A stretch of DNA of 64,000 nucleotides from Siderastrea siderea (taxonomy: Eukaryota > Cnidaria > Anthozoa > Scleractinia > Rhizangiidae), in contig OZ034970.1 in the NCBI GenBank assembly GCA_964030785.1, forward strand, positions 20,088,134 to 20,152,133, written 5' to 3'. The notes beneath the pieces are model-generated. The model worked only from the letters and a program-made list of their open reading frames with translations. It was not told the DNA's origin and ran no database searches. Made by a program: the position numbers and the translations under genes. This document shows, in pieces, positions 1 through 9,803 of this stretch (the first letter of the stretch is position 1; every line of letters starts with the position of its first letter).

Positions 1-470
1 CCTCCCTCAGTTTCACGATTGAAGCGAGCACAGATGAGGTTTAAGGTACTATAACGACCAGATCGTGAATGTAAATCTGTACCACATTTGAGTAGGTCGT
101 ACATGTAAGCAGGACAGCTTCCTTTCATGGAAGAGAATTGATGCTCACACTCTGTTGTGCTTGGACTCAATGTCAGCGTTAACTCCACCAATACCAGAAT
201 GTTTTAAAATCAGATTGGGCGATCTCTTAGGAAATCTCCATACACCTGCATTAGTGGACGTCCTTGGAAGTGAGCAGCGTACCTTTTCAGCGCCACCCAT
301 TGTTGTGAGATTTTGTTGCACTCTTCTGATAACTTCTCCTTAAAATGGTCAAAAACGCGTGTGTTGGATTTTTTCACCAAATTGCTTAGCAGTAGTGTTC
401 ATAAAACTTTCTGCATACTGCACATTGTTTCCTGGTATTGCAATTTGCTCACCCTGGAAGATTTTTGACA
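1..470 (-). pseudogene. C-terminal remnant of a hAT-like transposase-derived gene
   Basis: Read on the minus strand, broken frames carry a stretch resembling the C-terminal dimerisation region of hAT transposases and their domesticated zinc-finger relatives: a hydrophobic VELTLTLSPSTTECEHQFSSMK-like segment near 120-200, where the Leu-Ser-Pro-Ser and Cys-Glu-x-x-Phe-Ser pattern is characteristic. Upstream on the same strand (about 200-470) lies more coding-like sequence in other frames, including a stretch with EECNKISQQW. Several frameshifts and stops separate the parts, and the left edge runs out of the window. I see no intact protein. The family call rests on one motif only. Confidence 0.4.
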
Positions 471-474
471 TCAA

Positions 475-560
475 CCTCGTTCCCATGGTCTCTCTCTCCC
501 CGCCCCCCAGAGCGAGAGAAGAGAGACCCTGGTTGGGTCTGGTCACGTGCCCCCCAGAAT
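475..560 (+). repeat. Dispersed GC-rich repeat, copy 1
   Basis: A purine/pyrimidine-asymmetric stretch (CCTCGTTCCCATGGTCTC onward) that recurs in inverted orientation at about 21,800-21,885. Part of it (GGGAACGAGATTG) is also seen near 41,675. No coding potential; probably a short interspersed repeat family. Confidence 0.6.
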
Positions 561-700
561 TTGGGGGGTGGCAAAAAAATCGTTGATGGGAGGGGCGGCT
601 TAGAGTATTTTTGTCAATATTAAGCCTACAGGAGAGCGTAAAGTGTTGCCACCAAAATAAACACATATTTCACGTGGTTCTGGTATGTTGCATTACGGCC

Positions 701-1126
701 ATGTCGCAATGCAATCCAGTGCAAATGTCGAAAAGAATTTATCAATCGTCCAGTAACAGAAAGCCAAGTTGTTGCAGGTTGTGTGGGTTTGTTAAAGACG
801 TGAATTATTACAAAAATCTCTTTGCGGAAGCCAACAAGCAATTGCTTGCCGTGGTCAAGGAGGTTTACGGAAGACCTCTGCTTTGCAAAGTAAACGAAGA
901 ATTAAGGCCACATCTATTATGTAGTTCTTGTGAAAGAAGGTTAAAGAACTTTAAAGAATTTAAGGGCATCATATCTGAAAGTCAACGCTACTTTGAAAGA
1001 AACGAACAGGTGAAGCGTTGTATCAATGTGCTGCCGTCTCCGCCCCGGACTTTGAAGACCGCGAAGGATCAGAAAACGAGTTGTTGTGGACTCAGTTTTC
1101 CTCCCGTTGCCGCCGAAGAGCAGTGA
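701..1126 (+). pseudogene. First exon of a zinc-finger/DUF6589-type gene
   Basis: The likely start is the ATG at 701 or 728. The encoded segment has a paired-cysteine zinc-finger layout: CCRLCGF, then about 45 residues later CSSCERRL, similar to ZAD-like N-terminal zinc-binding domains. The downstream exons and the DUF6589-like blocks at 2.4-3.3 and 6.6-7.6 kb lie on the same strand in the expected order. I therefore read this as the 5' end of one gene broken by later mutations. Its role is unknown; multi-copy genes with this architecture are common in cnidarian genomes and may derive from transposons. The frame closes at 1126 without a clear donor site. Confidence 0.5.
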
Positions 1127-1285
1127 AGTGTCCAGTCTTGTACAGAAAAGGAGGTTAGAACAGGAAAATGATTTTATAGTGCTCCGGTATTGAATATTTT
1201 ATGCAAACGACGGCAGTCCGCGTGTTGTTTTTTCATGTTGTTGACAAAATTTAGACACCTCAAATTTTCTCGCTCTTTCTTTCAG

Positions 1286-1594
1286 GATGACCTTGAGGTG
1301 CTGGAGATTTCCCAACCCTGGAATCTGCAGGAAAGTGAAGCTCAGCCAAAGGTAAATATATTTTTAAGCTTGTTTTCATTCATTCAATTCGCTAGTAATT
1401 TGGCTCTAGACTTGTGAAATAAAATCAGAATTTTTGCTGACGTGTAAACTTACCGTATGTGTATTCGCTCTTCCCGTTCGTTGTTTATTTCTTCATCATT
1501 TACTATGATATTCCTTTTTCTGTAGATTGACCAACCAGAGCCGCTGGAAAACCTTCAGGCCAGCAATCAGCAGGAAAGTTTTGTTGAACCAAAG
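1286..1594 (+). pseudogene. Two tandemly duplicated short exons (1286-1351, 1526-1594)
   Basis: Exon one (66 bp) follows a TTTCTTTCAG acceptor and ends CCAAAG before GTAAAT. Exon two (69 bp) follows TTTTTCTGTAG and ends CCAAAG before GTACAT. Both contain CAGGAAAGT and end in the same CCAAAG, both lengths are multiples of three, and the introns after them are also alike (TTCATTCATTCAATTCGC versus TTCAATTATTCAGTTTGC). This is a tandem exon-plus-intron duplication within the zinc-finger/DUF6589 gene. The encoded peptides are acidic linkers with no recognisable fold. Confidence 0.55.
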
Positions 1595-1728
1595 GTACAT
1601 TTATTCTTAGGAATGCTTTCAATTATTCAGTTTGCTTAGGTCGGCTACTTGTGAAATAAATACAGAATTGCGGCCGTGTTTGGATGGCGTTGTTTATTTA
1701 TTATTTGTGTTGATTTCTTTTTCTGTAG

Positions 1729-2001
1729 ATCCAGCCGCTATCCGAAGAAGAAGTTCTTTAAAAAGTTCTCGCTGAAGTAGAAAAGGAATTGATGGAGGTG
1801 GCGCGAAGAGTGACTAAATCTGTACTCAGGGAGTGTGGATTTACCGGAATGAGCACTCTAAATTTCGAGGAAGTGGTCAAAGAAGTACGGAGTCAGTGCC
1901 CTACAGTTTATGACATGATTATGTTTAAGGGATGTAAAGAGTTGAGCCTTGTCCAGCGAGTGAACACAGTGCTACTTAATGATGGGGGTGCAAGTCAAGA
2001 G
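1729..2001 (+). pseudogene. Third internal exon of the zinc-finger/DUF6589 gene, with in-frame stop
   Basis: It begins after a TTCTGTAG acceptor and runs to AAGAG before GTGTGT. The frame contains a TAA shortly after the start (about codon 11) and is then open through a helical segment (ELMEVARRVTKSVLREC). The same frame is otherwise preserved, so the TAA looks like a nonsense mutation. No known domain recognised. Confidence 0.45.
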
Positions 2002-2438
2002 GTGTGTTTTGTATTATTGTGTTCTGCAGATTGTAGTGTACTGTTTACCTGCAATGATAAAAAACAATGTCGAGCACATTTTGTCCATAAATGATACAGT
2101 ATTATATATTACTTTAACTTAAAAAACAAAAATTATATCATTTTTGGTCACTATGTTGTAAATCATTTTTGTTTATAATTTTTGTTGTATTATTTTGTAA
2201 GCTGTCATTGTTTTTTTATTGCCATCAATGAAATACCATGTAAGGACTTTTTAAGTTTTTGTGGGGTACACAAAACAGTCCTGGATACATTTGAAGTAAA
2301 AAAAATGCAACAATAATTTATTCTTTAAATTATTAAGTTTGAATTGTTGAATTCAAGCAATACCTAGTGACAATATCTTCAGGTGCATTGATTTAATAAT
2401 TTGAATAACATTATTGAGATCTTTTCATTCAATTTTAG

Positions 2439-3279
2439 CTTGCAGACAGACAAATATGGATTCTGCCTGGAAAAATCCATGATGAACAAGATTCAAGATG
2501 AAACTGGGAATCATTTCCTTGATCATGCCGTAAGGCTTGTGCAAGAAGGCAAAACGTTTGTATTTGTGCTTGACAACATAGATTGGTTTGTCAAGGTGCA
2601 TGACATGCGGTCCGACCAGCAGAACAGAAGGGTCCATGCGGTAGCCACCAGCATGGTATTTGACAGAGTTACCTCTGACCACTTGCCTGATGCTGGCCCA
2701 AAGAAAAACTTGGCCCACTGCAACCTTAAGGATACCTTAAGCCTCTCTGACGCAGAGAAAAGGTGTACAAGGGAGAGGTACAAAGTTTTAATTGGCAGAA
2801 TCATTGGTTAGTCACTTCCAGCATTTGATTTTCTTAAGGCTGTTGTCCCTGCTCATACACCTTGCCAGCACCAGTAGGAGATGAGCACCAAATCAGTTGT
2901 GGTACCACTTCCAGTTCTCTTGAAGGACGAAAAAAGTATGCGGAGCTCGTTGATGTACTAGATCAGCTTGAGGTTTGGACTCGTGAAATCTACAGCAAGG
3001 CTGGCCTGTGTGATCCTGCAGATCCAGACCACGTCCCGCCTGGTCCACCTGTTGCTGCTCCTTCTAGACCGGATCAACCATCTTCGCATGTTCCACCAGT
3101 TCCTGAAATTGATGATCCTTTGGCAAATGTAAAAGTACCTTGCTTTGGTGACCAGCTCGCCAGAGTAAGAATGGCTGGTGCCAAAGATTTGCGTGCAGGA
3201 TGCCACACTCCTCAAGAGACTGGACCACCTCTATCCATTTAGAATTGTGGACTGGCACAGTAAAAGAAGCTTTCTCAAG
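2439..3279 (+). pseudogene. DUF6589-type gene, central part
   Basis: The segment from 2439 reads TDKYGFCLEK..., then FVFVLDNIDWFVKVHDMR, VHAVATSMVFDRV and KRCTRERYKVL. These blocks are familiar from DUF6589-type proteins that are highly multiplied in anthozoans. After a frame change near 2810, conserved blocks continue to 3279: YAELVDVLDQLEVW, then GDQLARVRMAGAKDLRAGC, then LDHLYPFRIVDWH in a neighbouring frame. The exon ends TCTCAAG before GTACAA. Molecular function is unknown; the aspartate-rich blocks could be catalytic in a nuclease-like fold, but that is speculation. At least two frame changes indicate a decayed copy. Confidence 0.55.
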
Positions 3280-3624
3280 GTACAATACTAATTTATAAAG
3301 TAATGTGATTTTAATAGGACAGATTGTTATAATAAATTTCAGTGGAACAACCTACAATGGCTATTTAAATTTGGCTGTTTTACCTGGAATTTCAACAGAT
3401 GAAACAAAATGACTGTAATAGGTGGTGGCAGTAAGGCAGGGTTCCACTTTTGTATTTGCTCCAATAGTTTTTTATTTTCAGTAATACTTATCAATATTAC
3501 AATCTACACATAAGGACTGTCCCTGAGGGAAACAATTGACTTTGAAATTTGAGGAAAACAAATTTTACTTGTTTCCTGAGGGAACAGTCATAAAGTGTCT
3601 TGCTATAAAAAATTATTAGTATAT

Positions 3625-3733
3625 GTAATCGCATGGGACCGAGTAAAATTAAGGATTAATATCACGCGTGTTTTGAGAAGCTGCAGAAATTGCCCGTGTC
3701 GCGAAGCGACGAGGGCAATTTCTGCAGCTTCTC

Positions 3734-3765
<32 letters not shown>

Positions 3766-3785
3766 GAGGAAACATGCGATTACTT
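3625..3785. repeat. Long near-perfect palindrome (left hairpin of recombinase element)
   Basis: Two arms of roughly 70 bp (TAATCGCATG...AATTGCCC and its inverted copy GGGCAATT...CATGCGATTA) face each other around a centre that is itself a small hairpin (TCGCGAAGCGA). It lies immediately outside the left inverted repeat of the tyrosine-recombinase element. The folding potential is seen directly; its role, for example as a recombination substrate, is inferred. Confidence 0.85.
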
Positions 3786-3786
3786 G

Positions 3787-5488
3787 TTTATAACATAGAG
3801 GGCAAAATTACGATTCTTATTCGGGAAACCATTTTAACGTTTGGCAAACTTCAATCAACCGCGCGTGAAACGGACCAATGAGCTGAATGAAATTTTATTT
3901 TTACACAACGTTGCAAGTGCGCTGAAAACCAAGCCTTTTTGTACAAATTGACAAAGAAAGAAATGCTCTTTTCTCAGGCAAAGTTTAGCCTTTTTATCTG
4001 TCAGAAAAATGTACAAGAGTTACTAATCAGAGTCAGAGTCTTTGATAAAGATTCGCTTGTATCTGCGCTTTGCTCCACTGATGCTTGAACTTTTCTGAGC
4101 TGAATTATCGCCGGCAATGTTCAAGGTGACGCTGCAATGACTGAAGTTGTAAATCTGTCCTGGCATAGTGGGCGCTGTTAATGCTGAGGAATTTGCTGGA
4201 TACAGCTGACTCAGGACGCCTCTTGATGAAGATGGACGACCGTTGTCGATGATGTTGGAAATTACCTGCTGCTCTCGCTCATCTCCCGAATCGTAATCAT
4301 CGAGACCTTGTGCAGTTGTGTGGCCTGTGATGTTTTTTATTTCACACTTTGGCACACCGGAACTTTTGAGCTTTTTGACAATGGTTTTCCTGGCGCTGTG
4401 GTTTGTGATTTTCTTTTCTGGACACAGATCTTTAAGAGGTGAGTTTTCTTTCATGTTTTTCATGATTGTGTCGATGGTGTTTTTTCCCATCGGGGTTTTC
4501 TTGTACCAGACACTTGACACGGGCTTATCGATCACGGAATGGTAAAACGGGCCGCTTGTTTTGATTTCTGTTGGCCGCCTCTCCAGGTATAACTTGAAGA
4601 ACTTGATGGGGCATCTTTCTTCATCTCCCGTGGCAAACATTTTCGGCTTAACCAGTCGTGGCTTGACGTTTAAGCCTCCTTGCCTTGTCTTTGTCAGACC
4701 TTCAGCGAACGTGAGGAATTCGTTTCCATCGTCATCTCGTTCAAGTAAAAAATCTTCTACCTTCATCTGGTGATGCTCTTGACGCCCTCGTAGACCAAAG
4801 TGCTGTGTCATTAGCCACCACATTGTGTTAATTAGGGAGCGTGGACTTTTACCGCCAAGCTGGCCGTTGTCCCAGAGAATTTCTTCCTCTTCTTTCGTCA
4901 GGCTTTTAGATCGGTTCGGGCGCTTTCCTTTTCCTTGCTCTCTGAGTTTTCGGGCCTTTCCTTCTAGGACTTTTCTTGAATTCATGAATTCTTTATCTCG
5001 TAGAATGGATTTTGGGTACGACTTCGACTTTAGATATCTCTCAAGTGCCGCTTGCATCACTTTCAGTGATTCCGGCTCGTAGTCATCTCCATTTTCCTTT
5101 CGCAACTCGGCATAAAATTGCGATAACGCTTTGTCAAGGGCTTTAATTTCGTACTCTTCGAGATTTTTCTTCTGTTTTCTTTCATTCGCCCACTTCACGA
5201 AAACGTTTTTCCAGTGCTCCGTGCTCTTTTTGGTGTTCTCATTTTCGCTCTTTTCTTTTAGTTCTTCAATAACTTCATCGTCAACTTGCTCGAAACGAGG
5301 CGCCATTGTTGCAAAACAGCATCAAAACAAAATAATTTTGCAAAATTTTTATCGCGTCAGCCGTTGCTAAGCAATCTGAGAGCCAATCAATTACAAGTAA
5401 TTTTGCCCTCAACAGAGCGAAAATTAAGAAAAAATGCCCTCTGTCTCAACCAATCAGCATTCAGTAATTTTGCCCTCTATGTTATAAA
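3787..5488 (-). mobile_element. Crypton-like tyrosine-recombinase element with 25-bp inverted ends
   Basis: A 25-bp sequence at 3787-3811 (TTTATAACATAGAGGGCAAA then ATTAC) recurs as its exact reverse complement at 5464-5488. These repeats bracket one intact gene for a 427-residue tyrosine recombinase. A partial internal copy of the end motif (TAATTTTGCCCTC) occurs near 5397-5410. Cryptons usually lack terminal inverted repeats, so either this is an atypical family or the repeats belong to a flanking MITE pair. Hairpins lie just outside on both sides (3625-3785 and 5511-5618). It sits in an intron of the DUF6589-type gene. Confidence 0.65.
4023..5306 (-). CDS. Tyrosine recombinase, Crypton/DUF3504-like (427 aa, intact)
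   Basis: Likely a DNA strand-exchange enzyme moving its own element. The frame is open from an ATG (MAPRFEQVDDEVIEE) to the end, with no breaks. It has an acidic/lysine-rich N-terminal core-binding half, then the catalytic half in family order: Arg in HFGLRGRQEH, the His-x-x-Arg box in TNHSARKT, His in NITGHTT, and the probable nucleophile Tyr in LDDYDSG about 11 residues later. The C-terminal tail is low-complexity with basic residues (AKRRYKR), possibly nuclear targeting. Composition and layout match the Crypton-type recombinases that gave rise to the DUF3504 proteins of animals. Intactness amid decayed neighbours suggests recent insertion. Confidence 0.85.
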   Translation of the reverse strand: MAPRFEQVDDEVIEELKEKSENENTKKSTEHWKNVFVKWANERKQKKNLEEYEIKALDKALSQFYAELRKENGDDYEPESLKVMQAALERYLKSKSYPKSILRDKEFMNSRKVLEGKARKLREQGKGKRPNRSKSLTKEEEEILWDNGQLGGKSPRSLINTMWWLMTQHFGLRGRQEHHQMKVEDFLLERDDDGNEFLTFAEGLTKTRQGGLNVKPRLVKPKMFATGDEERCPIKFFKLYLERRPTEIKTSGPFYHSVIDKPVSSVWYKKTPMGKNTIDTIMKNMKENSPLKDLCPEKKITNHSARKTIVKKLKSSGVPKCEIKNITGHTTAQGLDDYDSGDEREQQVISNIIDNGRPSSSRGVLSQLYPANSSALTAPTMPGQIYNFSHCSVTLNIAGDNSAQKSSSISGAKRRYKRIFIKDSDSD

Positions 5489-5510
5489 TAAAAAAAATGC
5501 ACAGTAGTGC

Positions 5511-5618
5511 ATTGTTGAGTTATATAAGCATGCGGGATTTTCTAAGAACACAAGAGAAGTGCGCATTTCTTGAGTGTTCTTAAAAATCCCCAAGTGTTTA
5601 ATACATAACTCAACAGCG
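5511..5618. repeat. Hairpin at right side of recombinase element
   Basis: Inverted arms starting TGTTGAGTTAT and ending ATAACTCAACA, with an inner stem AAGAACAC...GTGTTCTT, flank a loop around 5550-5570. It mirrors the palindrome on the other side of the tyrosine-recombinase element, although the two palindromes do not share sequence. Confidence 0.75.
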
Positions 5619-5908
5619 CACCAGGAGGAAGTTTTTTGTCTTTTATAAAATATTGGAGGAATGCCTGACTTAAGCCGCTTGCGTTATAACGTGATAAAGC
5701 ACACGGGTGACATAAGCCATGTGCTCTATGGAGCTATAATGAAGTCGAACTGACCAATCATAGTGCGCGCAATTCCTCGGAAATTTTATAAAGCGTGATG
5801 GAGATCTTGAAAAATTGCAGCCATCGATCAACATTAGCAGGCAATGTTTCATTGCTATAAAGATGAAACAGATAGTACACAGTGAAAAATTCTCGGAAAA
5901 AATTCCGA

Positions 5909-5980
5909 GCCCCCAGTAGGAATCGAACCCACGACCTTCCAGTTACCAGTTGGATGCTCTAACCACTGAGCTATGGTGAC
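5909..5980 (-). tRNA. tRNA-Thr(GGT)-like sequence, SINE copy 1
   Basis: The minus strand folds into a tRNA-like cloverleaf: GCTCAGTGGTTAGAGC D-arm, anticodon loop CTGGTAA (anticodon GGT), T-arm with GGGTTCGATTCC. Acceptor pairing is weak, with at least one mismatch. It is embedded in a repeat that starts TATAAAGATGAAACAGATAG, so it is most likely the head of a tRNA-derived SINE and not a functional gene. Confidence 0.6.
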
Positions 5981-6150
5981 TCATATGGTGAGCAGGTCGC
6001 AGGCTAGGGGTTAAGTCTCAGGACATCGCATCGCGTGAGTACACTGGACACCAATCATAAGCAACACACTAAATTAGCTGCATCTCGCAAGCACATTAAA
6101 TAAGTGTTGTGTACACTTAGAGATTTACTGAACCAGCCAGCCACCCAATG

Positions 6151-6350
6151 CTATAAAGATGAAACAGATAGTACACAGTGAAAAATTCTTGGAAAAAATT
6201 CCGAGCCCCTAGTCACCATAGCTCAGTGGTTAGAGCATCCAACTGGTAACTGGAAGGTCGTGGGTTCGATTCCTACTGGGGGCTCGGAATTTTTTCCGAG
6301 AATTTTTCACTGTGTACTATCTGTTTCATCTTTATAGCATTGGGTGGCTG
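6151..6350. repeat. Palindromic SINE unit with tRNA-like core
   Basis: The flanks TATAAAGATGAAACAGATAG... (from 6151) and ...CTATCTGTTTCATCTTTATA (to 6340) are inverted copies of each other. They surround a second tRNA-Thr-like sequence (6212-6283, plus strand, anticodon loop CTGGTAA), and TTCCGAGCCCC occurs on both sides of it. The unit lies about 230 bp from the oppositely oriented copy at 5909-5980. Confidence 0.7.
6212..6283 (+). tRNA. tRNA-Thr(GGT)-like sequence, SINE copy 2
   Basis: Identical in its D-arm, anticodon loop (GGT) and T-arm to the inverted copy at 5909-5980. The first acceptor strand (GTCACCA) pairs imperfectly with TGGGGGC. Functional status doubtful, because it belongs to the palindromic repeat unit around it. 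Confidence 0.55.
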
Positions 6351-6554
6351 GCTGGTTCACTAAATGTTTCATTGTTTCCCTTTAATGCACAGGCAGTGGA
6401 GCAGGGTGGGCAAGGGGGGCTGTATTCCCTCCAAACGAATTTTTTTTGGGGGGGGGAGTGGGAGTGGGGGTCAGGGAGAGAGCCTGCATTCTTCATTATA
6501 GCACAAGACTGAACCATTTCAAATTGAAAAAAATTTATCATATTTTTCTTGTAG

Positions 6555-7582
6555 CTTACTTTTAAGAAGCTGTACAAAAATTCAGGCTGTGAGAAGGGGA
6601 CGCTGAGGTTTTTTAGAGAAAAGCTGCAAAGAAGAAATACGACTATCGACGTGAAGCACTTTGAGGACTGTGAGCAGTTGTTTCTTAGCATTGGTCGGTG
6701 TTATACTATAGAAGGATTGGTCGATTTCTTTAACATGGAAACTCCAGATGGTCATCCCACTAAGAACTGTCCCCATATCATGTTCTAGATGTTCGGGACA
6801 ATAAGCAGGTGTATTTTGAATCCATTCTGGATAAATTCATTGATAAATATCTTATCATCCCAGCCCCAGATACCCAAGCTAATGCTGAGGAAGAATGCGA
6901 TGATGATTTCATCAGAAACTACTCTGTTTGTCTTCTGAAGTATTTCTTTGTTTATGCCAATCTCAAGGATGCAGTTAAGGAAGGGAACGGTGCAACACTT
7001 GCAACACTGCATAAACAGCGTCTGCCATTTTTAAAATCATTTCCTGGATTCAATGCTTATGCAACCGAGATGTTCATAAACATTGTTCAGAATGAAGTGC
7101 TTCTTTCAGAAGCAGAATCACATCAGTGCATGTGGGCAGCCACTGCGAATTGGAAAGGTGGATCTGGAAAGAACATTGAGATTGACATTCTCCAAGAGGA
7201 CAGGAATAAAGACATCAAAGGAGACATTCGAGCAATGGGTGCCAACAAAACCGACTATGCAATCGACCGTGTAAGCAGGGCTGCCTGAGGGCAACGGAAA
7301 ATATTAGAAAATTTTGGCCAGCAAATTGGCAGGGGTGTCCAACATTTTTCACATAACCATAAATCCTCAGCTACAGACAAAGGGAAAATACTAAGGGATC
7401 TTCGTGACCTTAAACCATTCACCACTGTGCCCAACAGAAACCATGACTCATTTCCAGACAGTGGATGATCCTTTGTCCACTCTGAAATAAGAGGAATTTG
7501 ACAAATGGGTGGCTCGACATAAGAAGGATCTTCTGCTTGATGCTCCATTTGAACAAGAGGAAGAGGAGGAGTTGGAGGAGTA
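6555..7582 (+). pseudogene. DUF6589-type gene, C-terminal part
   Basis: It resumes after a TTCTTGTAG acceptor with LTFKKLYKNSGCEKGTLR, directly continuing the block that ended at 3279 (intron about 3.3 kb). Further conserved blocks are CEQLFLSIGRCYTIEGL, YFFVYANLKDAVKEGNGA, GFNAYATEMF and GKNIEIDILQEDRNKDIKG, then MGANKTDYAIDRVSRA. A TGA at about 7286 interrupts the frame, which then continues with RKILENF. The tail is acidic (EEEEELEE) and ends at about 7582. The gypsy element starts 33 bp later. Stops at 6785-6790 and about 7286 make this a pseudogene unless spliced around. Confidence 0.55.
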
Positions 7583-7615
7583 ATGAAATTTTATTGGCCA
7601 CCAGGTATTACCAAT

Positions 7616-7946
7616 TGTAACGAGCACTACATCGGTCGACGACCACAACAAATCCAGCTCTCAAATAACCGTTTATTACTACACTCAGCGGCTCCTCTAT
7701 AGTGCAAGATCAGCGCACCAGAAAAACTACCGTTACAACGTGTAAGTTCCTTTGATACCCAGTGTTACGTGTATACTACGTTGGTTATTCGTGATAAAAC
7801 CGTCCTACAAAACTACGTTCATTATTTGTAACTTAACGGTTCCTTGGAGCTCGTGCACAACACTTCTAAAATAACAGTTTCGTTACTTTTCTTAACGGTT
7901 CGTTGCCACTCATGCAGAATAGCTCTAAAATAGCTGTTTCGTTACA
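7616..7946 (-). repeat. 3' LTR of Ty3/gypsy retrotransposon
   Basis: About 331 bp, TGTAACGAGC to CGTTACA, repeated at 17,200-17,526 with scattered differences. The element reads on the minus strand, so this copy is the 3' LTR. A purine-rich tract on the minus strand immediately inside (7947-7965, GGGAGGGGACAAA) fits the polypurine tract. CAAT at 7612-7615 matches CAAT after the other LTR, a 4-bp target duplication. Confidence 0.9.
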
Positions 7947-8162
7947 TTTGTCCCCTCCCAACAAAAAGCGATGCGTCCTCGCATCAAGGGGTTCACCTAC
8001 AACAATAATTTCCAATAAGTAAAGAAAACAACTGTCCTTTACTTGTAAACAGAAGGTTTTCATCTGCTATCAACTTGATTTAGTGTTCCTTCTTAATGCA
8101 TTTGATGCTCACTATCCTTAGGTCTTTGGTTAGTGCATGTACATTCTATTGGCACTTCAGCG

Positions 8163-8838
8163 TCACTGGTGGCCGCTCGATTCCTGATAAGGCTTTAGGC
8201 GATCATGATGCACGAACTTGGGCTTTCCCCTGGAATTTTTCTGAATCTTGTAGACCACATCAGTGATCTGCTTAGTTATCTCCCAAGGACCATCCCAGGG
8301 GGTCTGTAACTTTGGACTTAGTCCCTTCTTGCTCTGCAGACTGTACAACCATACTTTTCCCCCTCCTTGTAAGGTTTGTGGTTGCACCGATGGTCATACA
8401 GGCGTTTTTGTCGTTGGCTCTCAATCTGTAGTCGTTCCCGAGCAAATTCATGTACGGTCCCTATTTGTTCCTTCAGGTTCCATGCATACTCGGTATAGAC
8501 GGGCGGTGTGTTGTCTCCAGCAGGAACACCAAATATGAGCTCTACGGGAAGTCGAATCTCTCTTCCGAACATCAGCTCATTCAGCGTATAACCGGTACTC
8601 TCATGTACTGCTGATCGGTACGCCATAGAAAGGAGAGGAAGATAGCTATCCCAATCCCGTTGGTTTTCTTTGACAAACTTTGACAGCATGGCTTCCAATG
8701 TGCGGTTGAATCTTTCTACCATCCCATCAGATTGTGGTCGTAACGGAGTTGTTCGGGTCTTGTCAATGTCGAAAAGTCTGCACACCTCCTTGAACAAAAC
8801 GGATTCGAAATTCCGCCCTTGGTCTGTGTGTATTTGTA
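8163..8838 (-). pseudogene. Gypsy integrase, C-terminal half
   Basis: Continues the integrase interrupted at 12,695. It begins with the catalytic-core motif containing HTDQGRNFES, followed by TTPLRPQSDGMVERFNRTLE, which holds the catalytic Glu. Next comes the YRSAVHESTGYTLNELMFGRE block and a C-terminal domain ending PWDGPWEITKQ...KFVHHDRLKPY. One frameshift lies near 8320-8390 (KPYKEGEKY versus WLYSLQSKKGLSPKL). Typical Ty3/gypsy polyprotein C-terminus. Confidence 0.8.
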
Positions 8839-9803
8839 GCGGAGCCTGCGGGCAAAGCCCGCCAGCAGAGCTCCATTGCTAAGGAAATATGGTAACCTAG
8901 CAATCCGAGAAATTTTGGTTGTGATGTAATAGTCACGTGACTGTACGTCTGTACATCCGTATGTCTGTCCGTCTGCACACTCTGTGGGAGGGGGAGGGGA
9001 GTCCCAAGACAAGCCGACGGGGGCAGAGAATGCCATCTTTTTTTGGCGGGAAATCGCACAGTGCTTTTGGGCAACCGGCATTTTTCTTGGCGGGAAATCG
9101 CATGACCATCGTTGCTTTTGAAAAAGAGGTTTCTTTAAAAGCTTAAGCTTCTTTAGCATTTAACGATTGCTCGAGAGTATTGAAGTTTTATACTTGACAA
9201 AAAAACATCTAATATATATAAATGGAAAGAAAAAGTTCAAAAGAATACTGGTAGAAGGCGAAAAGTTCAAGTTACGAAAGCTGCATTCAAAGGACTTCAT
9301 CACTTTGTTTTCTTCATGGCGGAGAGTTTGCCCTGTTCTGAAACACAACTGAGTAAGTGAAGTTTTTAAAAGGTCTAAGGTACATGATTTCGAGTATTAC
9401 GATGAAAGAAATTACGTTTTGAGATGTAAATTTGATTTATGCCATTAGAAGTGTATTATTTACTTTTGACTTTAAAAAATTAGTAGAAAACGCGCTCAGA
9501 TTTGTGACAGATTCTTGAATATTTTGTCATGCTGAGCCGATATGACTCACATGGACCGACCTACGATTTTGGAAGTGTAACGCAAATTGCATTTAAGTAT
9601 AAATTTAGGGGTTTTCAAATAAATGTTTTTCAAAAATCATTTCTCTGTCCTTTATTTTGTGATTGTTTATTCATAACAGTAGGTCTAAGCACAGCCGCAA
9701 GACAACTGCACAAGCTTTGCTTTCAATTTTCACTGTCCGGTCCATCTCTTTGTGCAACTGTCGATTTTCTTGTCCTAGAAGTTTTCAATAGTAATAATCT
9801 TTT

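Noticed and set aside
5909..6283. Functional tRNA-Thr genes
   Set aside because: Acceptor stems pair poorly and both cores lie in inverted repetitive units, so SINE origin is far more likely.
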